Shown here piece by piece: positions 53,122-62,739 of a stretch of 64,000 bases of DNA (the stretch's first letter is position 1; each line of letters opens with the position of its first letter). The stretch covers positions 2,046,001 through 2,110,000 of the forward strand of contig NC_015761.1 in the NCBI RefSeq assembly GCF_000252995.1, in the 5' to 3' direction. The stretch is from Salmonella bongori NCTC 12419. Its GTDB lineage: Bacteria; Pseudomonadota; Gammaproteobacteria; Enterobacterales; Enterobacteriaceae. Both the position numbers and the translations under genes were made by a program. The notes under the pieces are model-generated. The model was not told the DNA's origin and made no database searches. It saw nothing but the letters and a program-made list of their open reading frames with translations.

Positions 53122-55278
53122 TTATTTGGAATCTGACTGGTATTCGTACTCGTAGTAGCCGTAATCCTGATACCCGGCCGCCCGACGGAAAATGGAGTTA
53201 AGGATCACGCCTTTTACCTGAATGCCATTCTGTTCAAAACGACTCAGACTGGTTTCCACCTCTTTTAAGGTGTTGACGGCATAACGCGCCACCATGAGCG
53301 TTGTCCCTGCGTGACGGCCAGCAATTGCGGCATCGGTCACGGCCAGAATTGGCGGCGTGTCGATTAATACCAGATCATAGCGGCGGCTTGCCCATGCGAT
53401 CAGCTCGCCGAAGCGCTCACTCATCAGCAGTTCCGAGGGATTAGGGGGCACCTGACCGCGTGGAATAAGATCAAAATTAGCGATTGCCGTAGGTTTTGCG
53501 CAGGAGGTTATCTCGCCTTTGCCGGCCAGAATGTCGGATAAGCCATCCACGTTATTCGTGCCGAGCAGTTCGTGGGTGTAACCTTTACGCATATCACAGT
53601 CGATCAGCAGTACCCTTTTATGCGTCTGGCTGATGACCGCCGCCAGGTTGGCGCAAACAAAAGTTTTACCGATAGAGGGGCTAACCCCTGTAAGCATCAG
53701 CACATTATTTTGCGCCTGCATCATGGCGAAGTGCAGACTGGTGCGCAGGCTGCGAATCGCCTCAATCGCCAGATCGGTCGGATTGCCCACCGCCAGCAGT
53801 TGGCTCTGCTTATAGCGCTTAATTCCTTTAATGGTTTTGACGCTATCGCGCGCTTTTTGCCATTCCGACAGCGGAATACTGGCATAGACACTGATCCCGT
53901 GCTCTTCCAGCGCCTGCGGACTTTCGATACCGCGATTAAACAGCGAGCGCAGCAGCACGCCGACAATCGATAACATTAATCCCAGAATAATGCTGCCGAG
54001 AATAATCAACGCCTTTTTCGGCTTCAGCACGCCCGGCTGGGTAATCGCCGGGTCAACGATGCGCACATCGCCAACGGTGCTGGCTTCGGTGATTTTCAGC
54101 TCCTGCTGTTTATTAAGCAGTTGCATATAGACCTGCTGGCCGGACTCCACATCGCGGGTCAAACGCACAATCTCCTGCTGGGTTTTCGGCATCGCCGTCA
54201 CCCGCCCGTTCAGTTTGGCTTTTTCATCTTCCAGCGCTTTACGTTTTTCCAGCAGGGTGCGGTAAGCCGGATGCGCTTTGGTAAAGAGCTTGGAAATTTC
54301 CGCCTCTTTAAAGGTTAACTCATTCAACTGAGCGTCAATATTCACCATGGAGTCGAGTACTGCCTTCGCCTCCAGCGGCAAATCTACGGAGTCTTTATCC
54401 TGGCGGAACGCATTGAGTTTGTTTTCTGCGACATCCAGACGACTGCGGACTTCCGGCAACTGTTTTGCCAGAAAAGCCAGGCTTTTCCCTGCCTCTTCAG
54501 ATTTACGCGCAATATCCTGTTCCAGATAATTACGGGTAATACTGTTGAGAATATCGCGGATCTGGTCGCGATCCTCCCCGGTGAACGTCAGACTCAGTAC
54601 CCCGGTATCTTTTCCGGTTTCCGTCACGGTGAGGTTATTTTGCAGGTTATTGATCATGCCAAGCGTTGAGAACTTACTTACCGTAAATTGCGTCTCAGGA
54701 CGGGCGTCAATCGCCTCTACCCGCATCGTTACGCCGCCTTTATTCAGTAACTGTCCGACGTTGCCCTGCGCGTTAAATCCACCGTCGCTGACCAGTTGGT
54801 AACGCTTATCGTTTAGCACCTTAAGAGTGAAGATCTGCCCGTTCATCGTCTCTGGCCGGGTAAATGTCGTGACCTTCACCGTTTCGTTCTGGCGCCCCAT
54901 CAGACGTTCCCACCCGGCGCCGAACAGAGGAAAAGTGTTTTTGGTCACGGCAATATCCAGATCAAGATCGTCAACCGTCTTTCCCAGCACCAGACGCGAT
55001 CGGATCAACTGAATTTCCGCATCGGAAGCCGGCGGCTTATTCGCTAATGCGCTATTGATATCCTGTACCAGCGAATTACCGGTATTTTGCTCAATCTGAA
55101 CCAGCGCATCGGCGCTATAAATCGGCGTGGCGAAAAGGGTATAAATTAGCGCGCACAATGCAAACAGGGCCGTCGTCCCTAATACCCACCAGCGCGCTTC
55201 AACCACCGTTCCTACCAGACGCCCGATATCGATTTCATCGCTACCCGCCGTCGCAGATTGTTTTACTTTTTCTGTCAT
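53122..55278 (-). CDS. wzc: Tyrosine-protein kinase Wzc, colanic acid co-polymerase
   Basis: This 718-residue inner-membrane autokinase controls colanic acid polymerisation and export with Wza. Membrane segments lie near residues 31-52 and 425-446, with a coiled-coil periplasmic part between them. The kinase shows Walker A GVSPSIGKT, A' VLLIDCDMRKG and B LVLIDTPP. A tyrosine cluster (YQDYGYYEYEY) at the C-terminus is the autophosphorylation tail. The start at 55278 overlaps the wzb stop; the 12-codon upstream extension is rejected. Confidence 0.97.
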   Translation of the reverse strand: MTEKVKQSATAGSDEIDIGRLVGTVVEARWWVLGTTALFALCALIYTLFATPIYSADALVQIEQNTGNSLVQDINSALANKPPASDAEIQLIRSRLVLGKTVDDLDLDIAVTKNTFPLFGAGWERLMGRQNETVKVTTFTRPETMNGQIFTLKVLNDKRYQLVSDGGFNAQGNVGQLLNKGGVTMRVEAIDARPETQFTVSKFSTLGMINNLQNNLTVTETGKDTGVLSLTFTGEDRDQIRDILNSITRNYLEQDIARKSEEAGKSLAFLAKQLPEVRSRLDVAENKLNAFRQDKDSVDLPLEAKAVLDSMVNIDAQLNELTFKEAEISKLFTKAHPAYRTLLEKRKALEDEKAKLNGRVTAMPKTQQEIVRLTRDVESGQQVYMQLLNKQQELKITEASTVGDVRIVDPAITQPGVLKPKKALIILGSIILGLMLSIVGVLLRSLFNRGIESPQALEEHGISVYASIPLSEWQKARDSVKTIKGIKRYKQSQLLAVGNPTDLAIEAIRSLRTSLHFAMMQAQNNVLMLTGVSPSIGKTFVCANLAAVISQTHKRVLLIDCDMRKGYTHELLGTNNVDGLSDILAGKGEITSCAKPTAIANFDLIPRGQVPPNPSELLMSERFGELIAWASRRYDLVLIDTPPILAVTDAAIAGRHAGTTLMVARYAVNTLKEVETSLSRFEQNGIQVKGVILNSIFRRAAGYQDYGYYEYEYQSDSK

Positions 55279-55724
55279 GGTTTTCCCTGCTCTGCATTCA
55301 GTGCCTGCGCCCACTGGCGGGCAGACCTTTCAAGTAATGTGTACACCGCTTCAAACGCATCGCGACTTTTGCGGTACGGGTCCGGTATTTCACGCTCGCC
55401 GTCCCAGTGACCAAACAGCATTACCTTGCCGCGCATCTCCGGCGCGATTTCGCACAGGGCGGCGATGTGGCGTTTCTCCATTGTCAGAATCAGGTCATAT
55501 TCCCGGCACATGCGCGCAGATATTTGCCTCGCGCAGTGGTTTTCTAAAGACAGATCGTGGGCGCTCGCCACACTCGCCGCCGCAGGATCGGCCCCCTTAC
55601 CAACCAGCGCGCCTAACCCGGCGGAAGCGACCGTCAGCGAAGGATGAAAGCGCTGCAGTAAACACTCCGCCGTCGGGGAACGGCAAATATTTCCCACACA
55701 GACCACTAAAATTTTGTTAAACAT
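55275..55724 (-). CDS. wzb: Low-molecular-weight protein-tyrosine phosphatase Wzb
   Basis: This 149-residue phosphatase dephosphorylates Wzc. The P-loop CVGNICRS (Cys9 to Arg15) at the N-terminus and the catalytic-acid loop EIPDPYRKS near residue 115 are visible. It lies 5 bases after wza and overlaps wzc by four bases. Confidence 0.97.
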   Translation of the reverse strand: MFNKILVVCVGNICRSPTAECLLQRFHPSLTVASAGLGALVGKGADPAAASVASAHDLSLENHCARQISARMCREYDLILTMEKRHIAALCEIAPEMRGKVMLFGHWDGEREIPDPYRKSRDAFEAVYTLLERSARQWAQALNAEQGKP

Positions 55725-55729
55725 GACAA

Positions 55730-56869
55730 TTACCAGGTATGAATGTCGCTGGCCGTATCCGTCATATAACGGACACCGCTAATGGTCGGCAGCAACTGAT
55801 TGATCAGACGGTTCCAGCGAGCAACCGGCGCGGTCGTGACATACACCACATCGTAAGGCTGAAGGCGGAATTCCGTCGCCATCACCAGCGAGGTGGCATC
55901 GGACATATCAAGCTGGTAGATATTGGCGATCTTGCCGCTGCGTCCCCCCTCCCCTTTCAACGGACGAATGACAAAGATGCCGCTGGCGTTGGAGGTGGTC
56001 AGATCGATGCCTTCCGCGTTACCTAATGCTTCGGTAAGCGTCATGCCGCTGAAGTCCATTTTGAGGGTGCTCTGTTTTTTCACTTCCCCCATCACAAAGA
56101 CTTTCAGATCGTCATTGCGCGGTACATACAGAATGTCGCCGGGGTAGAGCAGGCGGTTCTGGCTAAGATCGCCATTCTGCATCAGCGCCTGCAGGGAAAT
56201 GCGCTGCTCTTTGCCATTGTGCGTGAGTACCACGTTGCGCCAGTCCGCCGTGTCGGTCAGACCACCCGCGGCGTTAATCGCATCCAGGACCGTGAGCGGC
56301 ACATTGGTAATCGCCTGCTGGCCAGATTTATTCACCTGTCCGGAGATATACGCTTTTTGCGAGCGGAAAGCGGCGATATTAACGTCCACCTGCGGGTCAG
56401 CGATGTACTGCGCTAAACGGCCGGTAATGTCGCTGCGAATTTCCGCCAGAGTTTTACCCACCACCCTAACCTTGCCGATGTAGGGATAAAACATGGTGCC
56501 GTCCGGCTGCACCCAGTTGCCAGTATCGCTTGAACTACGGTACTGGCCTGCTGGTGTAGTGAGTTCAGGGTGATCCCAGACGGTGACATTGAGCACATCG
56601 CCAGGCCCGACACGATACTCATAGCTGGCGATCTCCTGATCCAGTGACATATTCGGCTGCGCGACATTGGGCCGCGGGCGTAATTGCTCCACCAGGCGAG
56701 GCGTCAGCGGGTACACATTAACCATCCGGTCGAGATCAAAATCAGCGTCTTGCTGTTTGATCACATCTTTCCCCATCGTAGACATATTGCTGCCCGGAAG
56801 TACTGTGCAACCACTTATCAAGCTGAGCGACGCCAATAATGGCATCAATTTCATTTTGGATTTCATCAT
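55730..56869 (-). CDS. wza: Outer-membrane polysaccharide export lipoprotein Wza
   Basis: This 379-residue lipoprotein forms the octameric channel through which colanic acid leaves the cell. A lipoprotein signal peptide ends in SLISGC, so Cys21 is the likely lipidated N-terminus. Poly_export and SLBB domains follow (YRVGPGDVLNVTVWDHPEL, ISGQVNKSGQQAI, VMGEVKKQSTLKM). The C-terminal amphipathic helix (RWNRLINQLLPTISG) would form the outer-membrane barrel. It is the first gene of the operon. Confidence 0.97.
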   Translation of the reverse strand: MMKSKMKLMPLLASLSLISGCTVLPGSNMSTMGKDVIKQQDADFDLDRMVNVYPLTPRLVEQLRPRPNVAQPNMSLDQEIASYEYRVGPGDVLNVTVWDHPELTTPAGQYRSSSDTGNWVQPDGTMFYPYIGKVRVVGKTLAEIRSDITGRLAQYIADPQVDVNIAAFRSQKAYISGQVNKSGQQAITNVPLTVLDAINAAGGLTDTADWRNVVLTHNGKEQRISLQALMQNGDLSQNRLLYPGDILYVPRNDDLKVFVMGEVKKQSTLKMDFSGMTLTEALGNAEGIDLTTSNASGIFVIRPLKGEGGRSGKIANIYQLDMSDATSLVMATEFRLQPYDVVYVTTAPVARWNRLINQLLPTISGVRYMTDTASDIHTW

Positions 56870-57048
56870 TGATTATTTATCACTTTGGCAGAGTCATTAT
56901 CCCGTTTAATTTAAATAGCAGCTTCGTCCGTGGACATTTACCTTGCAGCTAATAAAAAAGAAAATTAACTGGCATCATTCTGAAAAAAAATCAATTCATC
57001 CGCAGGCTATTGACAGAATAATAACGGCTTCTCTTCAGGCTTCCAGGC

Positions 57049-57085
57049 ACGCTACCGCCCCTGGCTTTTAGCTACCAATGCACTG
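57049..57085 (-). promoter_or_regulatory. JUMPstart element with ops site before wza
   Basis: On the minus strand the sequence reads CAGTGCATTGGTAGC and ends in GGCGGTAGCGT (57049-57059), the same 11-base ops core as before the O-antigen operon. RfaH recruited here is expected to prevent early termination over the 20-gene operon. Confidence 0.93.
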
Positions 57086-57344
57086 ATTATTTTAAATTTT
57101 CTTCGATTGCAGTTTCGTTCAGATAAAAATCTTCTGCAAAAATAGAGGTAACGAATTAATATTTTTCATGACGTCATAACAGCATATTTATGAGCCCAGT
57201 CTTAATCCTGCAAGAATTGTTGCAGCTAACCTAATGGCAGGCAAGGTAACAAATCCTCCATTTTATATTTTTAAGATTAGTATTAAATGGATTAACATAA
57301 CATTTTAGGATTTTATTGATGTTGACAATATATATTCATTCCGT

Positions 57345-57385
57345 TTACCTGCGATATTTCCTAAATATATTCTTTATTCCATTTA
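57345..57385. promoter_or_regulatory. Candidate RcsAB binding region upstream of wza
   Basis: The segment TGCGATATTTCCTA (57350-57363) agrees at 9 of 14 positions with the RcsAB consensus, as I recall it, TAAGAATATTCCTA. An adjacent AAGAATATATTTAG on the minus strand also resembles it. The wza promoter is known to need RcsAB, so a site is expected, but the match is weak. Confidence 0.25.
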
Positions 57386-57532
57386 GTTTCCGACAGAAAT
57401 ATTAAGGCTATTTAAAATTTCTTTATGCCTTTGCCAGTAAGATAAATTGCGTTGCGGCATTGCATTTTTCCGCTGCATTATCCATGATCGAATTGTGACA
57501 ATTGTCATATTACAGAAGGTATTGCTCTTACT

Positions 57533-59113
57533 ATGGAATGGATTGCCGATCCGTCAATCTGGGCCGGACTGGTGACGTTAATCGTTATCGAACTTGTTCT
57601 CGGCATTGATAACCTGGTCTTTATTGCCATCCTCGCCGAAAAACTGCCGCCGGGTCAGCGCGACCGCGCGCGCGTTACCGGCCTGCTACTGGCGATGATC
57701 ATGCGCCTGCTGTTGCTGGCGTCAATCTCGTGGCTGGTCACCTTGACGAAGCCGCTCTTTAGCATACAAGGGCTGAGCTTCAGCGCCCGCGATCTCATTA
57801 TGCTGTTCGGTGGCTTCTTCCTGCTGTTTAAAGCCACCATGGAGCTCAACGAACGGCTGGAAGGGAAAGATAGCGCCAACCCTACCCAACGTAAGGGAGC
57901 TAAATTCTGGGCGGTGGTCGCGCAAATCGTGGTACTGGACGCTATTTTCTCGCTGGATTCCGTAATTACTGCTGTAGGGATGGTCGATCATCTGGCGGTT
58001 ATGATGGCGGCGGTGATTATCGCCATTAGCCTGATGCTGCTCGCCAGTAAGTCCCTTACCCGGTTTGTGAACAACCATCCGACGATTGTCATTCTGTGTC
58101 TGAGCTTCCTGCTCATGATCGGCTTTAGTCTGGTAGCAGAAGGGTTTGGCTTCCATATTCCGAAAGGCTATCTGTACGCGGCTATCGGCTTCTCGGTGAT
58201 GATCGAGGCGCTCAATCAGCTGGCAATCTTTAACCGCCGCCGCTTCCTTTCGGCTAACCATACGCTGCGCCAACGCACAACAGAAGCCGTGATGCGCCTG
58301 ATTAGCGGTAAAAAAGAGGATGCCGAACTGGATGCGGAAACTGCTGCGATGCTGGCGGACCATGACGATAGCCAGATTTTTAATCCGCAGGAGCGCAGGA
58401 TGATTGAGCGGGTGCTGAATCTCAACCAGCGCACCGTGAGTAGCATCATGACGTCGCGTCATGATATTGAACATATCGACCTCAACGCCCCGGAGGCGGA
58501 AGTCCGCGCTTTGCTGGAAAAGAATCAGCATACGCGTCTGGTAGTGACCGGCGAAAACGAACAGGAAGATTTGCTCGGCGTCGTTCATGTCATCGATTTA
58601 TTGCAGCAGTCCCTGCGCGGCGAACCGCTCAACCTGCGGGCGCTGATTCGCCAGCCGTTGGTGTTCCCTGAAACGTTACCGCTGCTGCCCGCGCTGGAGC
58701 AATTTCGTAACGCCAGAACCCATTTTGCCTTTGTTGTGGATGAGTTTGGCTCGGTGGAAGGAATTGTAACACTCAGCGATGTGATGGAGACTATCGCCGG
58801 TAATCTGCCAAATGAAGTGGAAGAAATTGACGCCCGCCATGACATTCAGAAGAATCAGGACGGCTCCTGGACGGCAAACGGTCATATGCCGCTGGAGGAT
58901 CTGGTGCAGTACGTACCGCTACCGCTGGATGACAAGCGGGAATACCATACGATTGCCGGATTATTAATGGAGTATTTACAGCGGATACCGAAAACTGGCG
59001 AAGAGGTTCAGGTGGGCGACTATTTGCTGAAAACATTGCAGGTGGAAAGTCATCGGGTGCAGAAAGTGCAGGTCATTCCGCTGCCTCACGATGATGCTGA
59101 ATACGATGGTTAA
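57533..59113 (+). CDS. yegH: TerC/CBS/transporter-associated domain membrane protein YegH
   Basis: This 526-residue protein starts with a TerC-type membrane domain (seven or so segments, residues 10-230; VLGIDNLVFIAILAEKLP and VVLDAIFSLDSVITAVGMVDH). Paired CBS domains (about 295-420) and a CorC/HlyC C-terminal domain (about 435-520) follow. It resembles E. coli YegH, of uncertain function; TerC relatives have been linked to metal export. Neighbour order is conserved. Confidence 0.93.
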   Translation: MEWIADPSIWAGLVTLIVIELVLGIDNLVFIAILAEKLPPGQRDRARVTGLLLAMIMRLLLLASISWLVTLTKPLFSIQGLSFSARDLIMLFGGFFLLFKATMELNERLEGKDSANPTQRKGAKFWAVVAQIVVLDAIFSLDSVITAVGMVDHLAVMMAAVIIAISLMLLASKSLTRFVNNHPTIVILCLSFLLMIGFSLVAEGFGFHIPKGYLYAAIGFSVMIEALNQLAIFNRRRFLSANHTLRQRTTEAVMRLISGKKEDAELDAETAAMLADHDDSQIFNPQERRMIERVLNLNQRTVSSIMTSRHDIEHIDLNAPEAEVRALLEKNQHTRLVVTGENEQEDLLGVVHVIDLLQQSLRGEPLNLRALIRQPLVFPETLPLLPALEQFRNARTHFAFVVDEFGSVEGIVTLSDVMETIAGNLPNEVEEIDARHDIQKNQDGSWTANGHMPLEDLVQYVPLPLDDKREYHTIAGLLMEYLQRIPKTGEEVQVGDYLLKTLQVESHRVQKVQVIPLPHDDAEYDG

Positions 59114-59150
59114 CGCCGGGCGCGACTTCCCCGGTCTGCTTGTCAGGCAG

Positions 59151-59183
59151 GCCGGATAAGACGCGCCAGCGTCGCTATCCGGC
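59151..59183. repeat. REP element between yegH and asmA
   Basis: A perfect-looking palindrome starts GCCGGATAAGACGC and ends GCGTCGCTATCCGGC, in the 87-base gap between the convergent genes yegH and asmA. Confidence 0.8.
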
Positions 59184-59200
59184 CCCCTTTTAGCCAAAAA

Positions 59201-61057
59201 CTACAGCTTATCCAGCAATTTTTTTACATCTTTACCGTTACGGGTATCTTTATTGCGATCTGCCCAGTCATTAAGTCGTCGTTTCGCCTCATCCTGCAAA
59301 TGTTTACGCAATAACTGGTCCACCTGCAGGGTGTAATTCAACGCCTGCCACTTGCCATAGACCCGTAGCGGTACCGGCGTCTCTTGCAGGAACGTAATCA
59401 GATTACTATCGCCGCTCCAGCCGTCCAGCACCCGGAGATTAAATTCGGTATCACAGCTCTGCTCAACCAGATTCAGCGTCCCGCTGCCGGTTAACGCCAG
59501 CATTGAAGATTGCCCACGCATGTCGTCGAGCGTCAATGTGCCCTTATTCAGCGTCAGATCGGTCATGAAACGGTCCAGTTGGGTCGCATTATCCATATTC
59601 TCCTGCGACTGCTGCGCGTCGCCGCCGCTTCGCACTACGGCTTGCTGCACCAGTTGCTGAAAATTCATTCCTTCGAGTCGCGTATTGCTCATGTCAACAT
59701 GCGCTTTTCCCTTCCAACTATGGCGAAACGCCAGTGCGTCAATATCTGCCCCGGAAAAATCGCCAACCAGCGACATCTTGCCGGTCAGGCTAATCGGATA
59801 ATTAAACGCTTTCAGGATAGTGCCGATCTCAACCTGGCTGAGACGAGGATGGAACACTACGCGCGGGCTGGTGGTGCGGGCATCCAGCGTACCGGGCAGC
59901 GACAGTTGCCCGTCGGCCAGCTTACCCTGCAACTCGGTGATATCCAGCAACCCGGCCTGGTTAGACATTTTCGCTGAGACCTGGGTAAAGTCCATTCCCC
60001 GCCAGCGCACGGAATCCGCCTGTAAAGCAATCGCCGCCGTAAAGCTTTGCAGCCCCTGATAAGGCGGCGCATCAACACGCGAGGCGATAACTGGCCTTGT
60101 CAGGGGAAGTGCATTTTGTCCCTGCGACGCCGCGCCGTTTGTCTGCGCCACAGTGTTATGATGCGGTAAAAGCGTATCCAGATTGAGCTTGCCGGACTGC
60201 AGAGTAATTTGCCATTCAGGCCGCTCCGACAGCGTCACCTGAACGTGTCCGCTCAGGGAACTGTCATTCGCGGTTAAATTTAACTGATTAAATGAAAGCC
60301 GTTTTTGCGCTTCCTGCCACTGCGCCTGGAATTGCCCCTGGCCCTCAATCCCCTGCGCTGGCAGGTCTGCGCCCTGCAGTTGCCAGCGCAGTTGCTCAAT
60401 ACCGGCCGTTAACTTATGTGGATAATCAGAAGCATCTACCGTTCCGCTGAACGATAATGAAAGATCCCGCTGGTCGCGGTTTACGCGTCCCGAAAAATCA
60501 AACGTTCCACGATGCTCGGCGTCCTGTTCCATATTCAGATGAATATCGCGTACCGTGACCTGTTCATCATTTTCATGCTGGAAAACCAGCACGCTGTCGG
60601 CAACGCGCAGGCTCCGGATATCGAACGACCAGCCGCGATCTTCCGCGACATCCGGCAACGTATTGTCTTGCGGCGCAACCGGCGCATCATCACGGCGTAC
60701 CGCTTCCGTTTGCGGCGTCAGTTGAATCACCCCCCCTTTCAGCATAACCTGCTTAACATGAAGCTGATGACTCAATAGCGGCCACAACGCAACGTCCAGG
60801 CGCATATTGTCAGCCCGCACCAGCGGCTCGCTGGCACCCTGCGCCGTTAGCGTCATCCGCCCGGAAAGGATGCTCAACTGCGGCCAGACATGCCAACGCA
60901 ACGGCCCGTCCAGTTGCAGCTGGTATCCGCTACGCGCAGCAACCTGCTGCACCATATAAGCGCGGAAATCATTCGGATTAACCAACAATACCAACGCGGA
61001 AAATCCGGCCACCAGAACGACCAGGAGAATCATCAGCGTCGTCAGAAATCGTCTCAT
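59201..61057 (-). CDS. asmA: AsmA, inner-membrane AsmA-family protein
   Basis: This 618-residue protein has a single N-terminal membrane anchor (about residues 5-27) and a long periplasmic part that matches E. coli AsmA. Members of the family bridge the two membranes and influence outer-membrane lipid and protein assembly. The gene lies upstream of yegH convergently and 38 bases after dcd, so co-transcription with dcd is likely. Confidence 0.95.
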   Translation of the reverse strand: MRRFLTTLMILLVVLVAGFSALVLLVNPNDFRAYMVQQVAARSGYQLQLDGPLRWHVWPQLSILSGRMTLTAQGASEPLVRADNMRLDVALWPLLSHQLHVKQVMLKGGVIQLTPQTEAVRRDDAPVAPQDNTLPDVAEDRGWSFDIRSLRVADSVLVFQHENDEQVTVRDIHLNMEQDAEHRGTFDFSGRVNRDQRDLSLSFSGTVDASDYPHKLTAGIEQLRWQLQGADLPAQGIEGQGQFQAQWQEAQKRLSFNQLNLTANDSSLSGHVQVTLSERPEWQITLQSGKLNLDTLLPHHNTVAQTNGAASQGQNALPLTRPVIASRVDAPPYQGLQSFTAAIALQADSVRWRGMDFTQVSAKMSNQAGLLDITELQGKLADGQLSLPGTLDARTTSPRVVFHPRLSQVEIGTILKAFNYPISLTGKMSLVGDFSGADIDALAFRHSWKGKAHVDMSNTRLEGMNFQQLVQQAVVRSGGDAQQSQENMDNATQLDRFMTDLTLNKGTLTLDDMRGQSSMLALTGSGTLNLVEQSCDTEFNLRVLDGWSGDSNLITFLQETPVPLRVYGKWQALNYTLQVDQLLRKHLQDEAKRRLNDWADRNKDTRNGKDVKKLLDKL

Positions 61058-61095
61058 GCTACCCTCAATGGACCGGCAGTGTTGCGCCGAATGGC

Positions 61096-61677
61096 TCAGT
61101 CTTTATCAATCCGGCTGGCAACGGCGCCCTGCTGATCGCGATATTTGGCATCCTGACGGCGGTTATAAGGCCGTGCCGCCGGGCCAGACAGCGGCTCAAA
61201 GCTCAGCGCGCCAATAAGCATCCCCGGACGCAACGCCAGCGGCAGTTTTCCGGAGTTGTAAAACTCAAGCACAATACAGCCAGACCAGCCTGGATCGATA
61301 CGATGCGCAGTCACATGCACCATTAGCCCCAGACGCGCCAGAGAAGAACGGCCATCCAGCCATCCTACTAAATCCGCAGGCAGGGTAACGGATTCATACG
61401 TCACGGCCAGTGCCAGTTCGCCCGGATGAAGATAAAATGCCTCGCCGTCCGGTAGAACGATTTCATCGCTCATTACGCGATCCAGCGCCGCGCTCACCTC
61501 ATCTTTTGGCCCGCTTAGATCGATAAACGCCGCCGTGTGACCACGGAAGGTACGAAATTTATTGCCAAGACGTACATCGACCGTCGCGCCGTTAATGCGC
61601 TCCACGGGAGGTCGCGGGTTGATAGACAAACGGCCTTCATCCAGCCAGGCTTCAATATCTCGGTCGCATAAACGCAT
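61096..61677 (-). CDS. dcd: dCTP deaminase Dcd
   Basis: This 193-residue enzyme deaminates dCTP to dUTP, the main source of dUMP for thymidylate synthesis in enterobacteria. The motif GRSSLARLGLMVHVTAHRIDPGWSG with active-site Ser and Arg, and VLEFYNSGKLP with the catalytic Glu, are visible. The open frame continues 26 codons upstream, but the canonical MRLCDRDIEAW starts at 61677 behind AAAGGAGAAAG. Confidence 0.97.
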   Translation of the reverse strand: MRLCDRDIEAWLDEGRLSINPRPPVERINGATVDVRLGNKFRTFRGHTAAFIDLSGPKDEVSAALDRVMSDEIVLPDGEAFYLHPGELALAVTYESVTLPADLVGWLDGRSSLARLGLMVHVTAHRIDPGWSGCIVLEFYNSGKLPLALRPGMLIGALSFEPLSGPAARPYNRRQDAKYRDQQGAVASRIDKD

Positions 61678-61767
61678 GGCACTTTCTCCTTTCGCGCATC
61701 CAGCCCTAAAATCAAGCACATCAAGGGCAAACCAGGTTATCACTGAACGGTACACAATTCGCCAGAT

Positions 61768-62409
61768 TTATTCAAAGAACTGGCTGATTTTCGCTTTCAG
61801 AATATCAATAGCGATGCGGTTTTTACCGCCGCGCGGCACGATAATATCCGCATATTGTTTGGAAGGCTCAATAAATTGCAGGAACATAGGACGCACCGTC
61901 TTCTGGTATTGTGCCATCACTGAATCCATTGAGCGGCCCCGCTCGTTCACATCGCGTTTAATGCGGCGCATTAAACAGATATCCAGCGGCGTATCGACAA
62001 AAATAGAGAAGTTCATCTCTTCACGCAAACGCGCATCGGTCAATAACAGAATGCCTTCAAGAATAATCACTTTTTTCGGTTCTACACGAACCGTTTCCTG
62101 CATACGGGTATGCTCAACATAACTGTATACCGGTAATTCGATCGCCGAACCGCGCTTGAGCGCCTGAAGATGCTGAAACAGCAGGCTGTGATCCATCGCG
62201 TTCGGATGGTCATAGTTAGTTTTTACGCGTTCTTCCATCGACAGATGGCTTTGATCTTTGTAATAACTGTCTTCGGGAATAACGCCAATATGTTCGTCAC
62301 CCACTTGTTCACGCAATTCGCGGTAAAGGGTACTGGCAATAAGACTCTTGCCGGAAGCCGATGCGCCAGCGATACCGATAATGACGCACTGATGAGACTG
62401 ATCAGTCAT
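61768..62409 (-). CDS. udk: Uridine kinase Udk
   Basis: This 213-residue kinase phosphorylates uridine and cytidine in the pyrimidine salvage pathway. The P-loop GASASGKS lies at residues 15-22. IPEDSYYKD and the nucleoside-site [10 protein letters not shown] follow. The frame is open to 62550, but [12 protein letters not shown] at 62409 is the family start. It is 90 bases upstream of dcd. Confidence 0.97.
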
Positions 62410-62739
62410 AAATTTAGCGACCTGATTAACCTGGATGTTTAGGAAGGGCGGCGCCGAAACGCCAAACGCGGCAATTATAGGGATTTCAACGGCGCGATAC
62501 CAGCCCGGCGCTATGCCACGATAAATTTGCGTCAATGAATTCGGCATCACGCATTAAAAGCGTTCAGTTTTAAAGCAGACAGCAGCATTATAGATCCGCA
62601 CAAAGGATGACTACGTCGGGAACTGCAATTTATATACAGCCAGCATATAAATCATCGCCCGTTTATACTAGCATTATCACAGATTAAACTGACGCGTCCG
62701 GTCTTCCGCGACGTTACCGGCGATTCGGACAGAGTGGTA
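62410..62739. other. Divergent control region of udk and dgcE
   Basis: This 330-base non-coding gap between divergent genes must carry both promoters. It contains A+T-rich parts near 62620-62690 but no clear operator or hairpin that I can name. Confidence 0.5.

Larger units (their letters stand above)
56870..57532. other. 663-base control region between divergent wza and yegH
   Basis: This long A+T-rich non-coding region contains the JUMPstart/ops element of the colanic acid operon at 57049-57085 and presumably its promoter further upstream. It also holds the yegH promoter near 57500. No open frame of note is present. Confidence 0.7.
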